Positions 4,823 to 7,705 of a stretch of DNA of 7,705 bases are shown here, piece after piece. How positions within the stretch are numbered: position 1 is the stretch's first letter; the number at the start of each line of letters is the position of its first letter. This DNA comes from Flavobacteriaceae bacterium (GTDB lineage Bacteria > Bacteroidota > Bacteroidia > Flavobacteriales > Flavobacteriaceae). Both the position numbers and the translations under genes were made by a program. The stretch spans positions 1-7,705 of the forward strand of contig JAURFJ010000060.1 in NCBI GenBank assembly GCA_030834365.1, written 5' to 3'. The notes beneath the pieces were generated by a model. The model did no database searches, was not told the DNA's origin, and saw only the letters and a list, made by a program, of their open reading frames with translations.

Positions 4823-5659
4823 ATGAAGGTAGGAATTCAGGGTATAGCCGGATCTAATCACCACAAGGTCGCTGTTCAATTTTATGGCCCACAGCTCGAT
4901 TGCGTTTGTTGCGATTCGTTTGCAGAATTGTCGGATGGTCTAAAGAATAGGCGTTTTGATGAGGCCGTCATGGCCATCGAAAATTCAATAGCGGGAGCCA
5001 TACTCCCTAATTACGCGCTGATTTACACCAATGAATTTAAGATCATCTCTGAGTTTTACTTGAGCATTTCGCACAACTTAATGGCCCTTCCAGGTCAGTC
5101 TCTTGAGGCCATTAACAGGGTTGAATCGCATCCAATGGCGCTATTGCAGTGTGCTTCATTTTTTGAGCAGCACAAATCGATCACCTTAGTAGAGGCCGAC
5201 GATACTGCCTCTGTGGCCCAGCGCATTTCGGCAGCGAGGCGATCGGGTGTTGCGGCTATCGCTCCGCCTGAGGCCGCAGCCTTATATAATTTAGAGATTT
5301 TGGCCAATGACATTCAAACCCTTAGTTCGAATGCGACTCGTTTTGTGCGCATCAAGAGGGGGGCTGAAGATGGATCCATTGATCCGAAGGCCAACAAAGC
5401 TTCTCTTAGATTTGTGACTGGGCACAAAAGAGGAAGTCTGGCCACCATACTAAACGTCATGAGTGATTGTAACTTGAACCTCACGAAGATACAGTCGCTT
5501 CCAATTATAGAAACCCCGTGGAAGTATGCCTTTTTTGTAGACGTAACCTTCGAGCAGATTAGTCAATTTCAAAAGGCCATTGCTGCTCTTGAGATAATGG
5601 CCGACAGCTTTACGCTGTTGGGAGTGTACACCAATCAACTTAAAACGAGCGAATCATGA
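4823..5659 (+). CDS. pheA: Prephenate dehydratase with ACT regulatory domain
   Basis: This enzyme converts prephenate to phenylpyruvate, the committed step to phenylalanine, in the cytoplasm. The 278 residues form a monofunctional enzyme without a fused chorismate mutase domain. The catalytic domain (about 1-175) shows GIQGIAGSNH (4-13), AIENSIAGAI (51-60), SHPMALLQC (102-110), DTASVA (127-132), AAIAPPEAAALYNL (144-157) and NATRF (170-174), whose TRF threonine is the expected catalytic residue. The ACT domain (about 193-270) has GSLA (204-207) and NLTKIQSLP (219-227), where the classic Phe-binding motifs are GALV and ESRP. So Phe may still bind, but the contact residues differ. It is the first structural gene after the attenuator terminator. 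The stop overlaps the next start as ATGA (5656-5659), implying translational coupling. No Shine-Dalgarno precedes the ATG at 4823. Confidence 0.95.
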   Translation: MKVGIQGIAGSNHHKVAVQFYGPQLDCVCCDSFAELSDGLKNRRFDEAVMAIENSIAGAILPNYALIYTNEFKIISEFYLSISHNLMALPGQSLEAINRVESHPMALLQCASFFEQHKSITLVEADDTASVAQRISAARRSGVAAIAPPEAAALYNLEILANDIQTLSSNATRFVRIKRGAEDGSIDPKANKASLRFVTGHKRGSLATILNVMSDCNLNLTKIQSLPIIETPWKYAFFVDVTFEQISQFQKAIAALEIMADSFTLLGVYTNQLKTSES

Positions 5660-6804
5660 GAGAAGCCAAGAGACTGAAGCGGGTCAGCGAGTACTACTTT
5701 TCGAAGAAGCTGAAAGAAATTAAGGCGCTCACAGCTGCCGGATCGCCCATCATTAACATGGGAATTGGAAGTCCAGACTTGGAGGCTCCGTCATCAGCTA
5801 TAGGCGGGCTACTAGAGGCACTCTCTGAAAAGGGCGTACACCAGTATCAGAGCTATGTTGGCCGAGATGAGTTGAGGGTAGCTTTTGCGCAGTTTTACCA
5901 AACACACTATCAGGTAAAATTAGACGCGACCCACGAAATTCTTCCGCTGATGGGCTCTAAAGAGGGTATTTTTCACATCAGTATGGCATTTCTCAATGCC
6001 AAAGACGTGGTGCTCATTCCGAATCCGGGCTACCCGACTTATGAAGCTGTCGCTCGATTGGTGGGTGCAAGGGCTCTATTTTATCCTCTAAACGACAAGG
6101 GGCTGCCTGATTTTTCAGCCATCGATCCCAAGTTGTTAGAGCGGGCGGTAATCATGTGGGTGAACTATCCGCATATGCCCACAGGAATCACCATAGGCCC
6201 CGACGGGTTTAAGTATATCATCGATTTAGCCAAAAGGCACGACTTATTGGTGGTAAACGACAATCCGTATAGCTTTATTGGAAACGACAATCCCACTTCA
6301 ATATTGGCACACACCCAGGGATATAAGAACGTTTTAGAACTCAACTCGCTTAGCAAGGTGTTCAACATGGCCGGATGGCGCGTGGGAGCTTTGACTGGGT
6401 CTAAGACGCTCATTCAGTCTGTTTTAAAGGTTAAATCAAATATGGACTCTGGAATGTTTTTTGGCATTCAACGCGCTGCGGCTAAGGCATTAGCTGAACC
6501 TAAGTCGTGGTTTGTTCAACTCAATGAAGTCTACATGCAGCGCAGAAAATTGGTCGAGCTCTTGGCCAAGTCATTGAAACTTGAGGTCGAGCCCGGTCAG
6601 ACTGGAATGTTTGTGTGGTGCAAACTGCCCAAGGGAGTGCAGAGCGAGGCTTTTGCCGATAAGCTTCTCAAGGAATACGCCCTTTTTTGTGCACCCGGAT
6701 TCATTTTCGGATCTGAAGGCAAGAATCACGTGCGTTTTTCGCTCTGCGTCACGGCAGATCAGATTGAGAAGGCTATCATGCGCGTAAAAACCAAGAAATT
6801 ATGA
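5656..6804 (+). CDS. PLP-dependent class I/II aminotransferase, probably aromatic (phenylpyruvate/hydroxyphenylpyruvate or prephenate)
   Basis: This is a fold-type I aminotransferase of the AspC/LL-diaminopimelate aminotransferase-like group, 382 residues and full length. Visible are GIGSPD (36-41), QSYVGRDELR (65-74), a GSKEG phosphate-binding turn (100-104), PNPGYPTY (122-129), NYPHMPTG (170-177, in place of the usual NPNNPTG), NDNPY (201-205) with Asp202 expected to contact the pyridine nitrogen, SLSKVFNMAGWR (231-242) with Lys234 as the Schiff-base lysine, and Arg360 as the expected substrate carboxylate anchor. It sits between pheA and tyrA with ATGA overlaps on both sides. The natural inference is that it aminates phenylpyruvate and 4-hydroxyphenylpyruvate to Phe and Tyr, or possibly prephenate to arogenate. 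Sequence alone does not separate these, nor exclude aspartate or LL-diaminopimelate activity. The fold and cofactor assignment is firm; the substrate is inferred from context. Confidence 0.85.
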   Translation: MREAKRLKRVSEYYFSKKLKEIKALTAAGSPIINMGIGSPDLEAPSSAIGGLLEALSEKGVHQYQSYVGRDELRVAFAQFYQTHYQVKLDATHEILPLMGSKEGIFHISMAFLNAKDVVLIPNPGYPTYEAVARLVGARALFYPLNDKGLPDFSAIDPKLLERAVIMWVNYPHMPTGITIGPDGFKYIIDLAKRHDLLVVNDNPYSFIGNDNPTSILAHTQGYKNVLELNSLSKVFNMAGWRVGALTGSKTLIQSVLKVKSNMDSGMFFGIQRAAAKALAEPKSWFVQLNEVYMQRRKLVELLAKSLKLEVEPGQTGMFVWCKLPKGVQSEAFADKLLKEYALFCAPGFIFGSEGKNHVRFSLCVTADQIEKAIMRVKTKKL

Positions 6805-7658
6805 AACTGGCTGTAGTAGGTGTAGGGTTGATCGGTGGGTCTTGGGCGAAGGCTCTTAGAGAACACGCGCTGGTCACCGAGGTTCTGGGGGTAGACCGCA
6901 GCGAACAGCATTTAGAGCAGGCTATAAAGCTTGGGATAATTGATCGGGCCGTTGATTACAATCAACTCGCACAGGCTGACCTCGTATTTGTAAGTATTCC
7001 GGTAGATCAGTTGGTGCTCGAATTGCCCAAGATTTTGGACGCCGTTGGGCCGACCACTCTGGTCATGGATGCGGGCTCTACTAAGCTCGCAATTTGCGCT
7101 TCAGTGGCTGAGCACCCAAAAAGAGCTCATTTCTTAGCGGCTCACCCCATCGCCGGAACCGAGTTTTCAGGCCCAAATGCGGCAATAGCCGACCTGTATA
7201 AGGGTAAGCTAGCTATAGTTTGTGAAATCGAGAAAACGGCCATAGACCTACAAGAGCGCGCAATGAATGCCTTTTCTGCCTTGGGTATGCGCGTGCGATA
7301 CATGGGTGCCAAGGAGCACGATGTACATGTGGCTTATGTCTCTCACCTTTCGCACATCAGCGCATTTATGCTCGGAAAGACCGTTATGGGCAAAGAGAAA
7401 GACGATCGCACTATTTTTGACTTAGCCGGTAGTGGATTTGCCTCTACCGTGCGCCTTGCGAAGAGTTCGCCGCAGATGTGGGCTCCGATTTTTGTTCAGA
7501 ACAAAGAACCCTTGTTGGAGACACTCGAGGCGTTTATCGAACACCTTAATGCCTTTAAGGACCTGATCGAAAACGAAGACACACAGGCCCTTACCGAAGA
7601 AATGAAACGCATAAATAGCATAGAAAAAATATTAAACCCTTTACCTTTAAAGCCTTAA
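6801..7658 (+). CDS. tyrA: Prephenate dehydrogenase
   Basis: This enzyme oxidatively decarboxylates prephenate to 4-hydroxyphenylpyruvate, the tyrosine branch, in the cytoplasm. The 285 residues are a stand-alone TyrA without a chorismate mutase or ACT domain. An N-terminal Rossmann fold carries GVGLIGGS (7-14) and an acidic Asp32 at the end of strand two, which favours NAD+ over NADP+. DAGSTK (90-95) supplies Ser93 and HPIAGTE (115-121) supplies His115; these correspond to the catalytic Ser and His of the Aquifex enzyme by motif and spacing. SHLSH (181-185) and the GFASTVRLAKSSPQMW stretch (212-227) belong to the helical dimerisation domain. Lacking an ACT domain, its control may rest on product binding at the active site and on operon attenuation. 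The start overlaps the aminotransferase stop by four bases. If the aminotransferase makes arogenate, arogenate dehydrogenase activity would be the alternative. Confidence 0.94.
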   Translation: MKLAVVGVGLIGGSWAKALREHALVTEVLGVDRSEQHLEQAIKLGIIDRAVDYNQLAQADLVFVSIPVDQLVLELPKILDAVGPTTLVMDAGSTKLAICASVAEHPKRAHFLAAHPIAGTEFSGPNAAIADLYKGKLAIVCEIEKTAIDLQERAMNAFSALGMRVRYMGAKEHDVHVAYVSHLSHISAFMLGKTVMGKEKDDRTIFDLAGSGFASTVRLAKSSPQMWAPIFVQNKEPLLETLEAFIEHLNAFKDLIENEDTQALTEEMKRINSIEKILNPLPLKP

Positions 7659-7667
7659 ATCACAATC

Positions 7668-7705
7668 ATGGAAAATTCGAAAAAGTTTCGTAGCTGGTTA
7701 GATGA
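7668..7705 (+). CDS. Start of a probable DAHP synthase/chorismate mutase bifunctional protein (cut by window edge)
   Basis: Only 12 complete codons are visible, reading MENSKKFRSWLD, starting nine bases after the tyrA stop. This short stretch and its place after tyrA resemble the N-terminus of the Bacteroidota bifunctional 3-deoxy-7-phosphoheptulonate synthase/chorismate mutase, which often starts MEN...LRxWLD. If correct, the operon would also encode the entry step of the shikimate pathway and the supply of prephenate. The existence of a gene is well supported by the tight spacing; the product is a context-based guess. Confidence 0.55.
   Translation, partial: MENSKKFRSWLD

Noticed and set aside
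6581..6787. A 68-codon plus-strand frame inside the aminotransferase gene
   Set aside because: It is out of frame with a conserved C-terminal domain containing the substrate-binding arginine; the Arg/Cys-rich product looks like an off-frame reading.

Overview
The window reads as chromosomal DNA from a member of the Bacteroidota, most likely the Flavobacteriia. The evidence is the proteins (Bacteroidota-type EtfB, a split pyruvate dehydrogenase E1 with a stand-alone beta gene, a K+-dependent-type membrane pyrophosphatase, and a PheA / aminotransferase / TyrA / DAHP synthase gene order). Supporting signs are the lack of clear Shine-Dalgarno sequences, AT-rich start regions and several TAnnTTTG-type -7 promoter boxes. 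No phage, insertion sequence, CRISPR array, rRNA or tRNA was seen.

Layout. Bases 1-214 (minus) hold the N-terminal part of etfB, divergent from pdhB (360-1340, plus). The 145-base gap between them carries one -7 box for each direction and a perfect 26-bp palindrome. hppA follows (1466-3856, plus) with its own -7 box and a strong bidirectional terminator (3876-3910). That terminator also serves a convergent deoxynucleoside kinase gene (3928-4545, minus). Bases 4823 to the end are a tight plus-strand operon: pheA (prephenate dehydratase), a PLP aminotransferase, tyrA (prephenate dehydrogenase) and the first codons of a probable DAHP synthase/chorismate mutase. The first three genes overlap by ATGA junctions and the last gap is 9 bases.

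The most interesting part is the 277-base gap before pheA. It contains all the parts of a ribosome-mediated transcription attenuator. There is a 19-codon leader peptide whose C-terminal half is rich in Phe and Tyr (FAYFSFY), and a strong intrinsic terminator whose T-run ends 9 bases before the pheA start codon. The 3' arm of that terminator (GGGGCTTTT) is duplicated just after the leader stop codon, where it can form a competing antiterminator. A further complementary segment sits immediately before the Phe/Tyr codons and could act as protector. The inferred logic is that shortage of charged Phe- or Tyr-tRNA stalls the leader ribosome and lets the aromatic operon be transcribed. The same transcript would supply enzymes for the Phe branch, the Tyr branch, the transamination step and probably the first step of the shikimate pathway.
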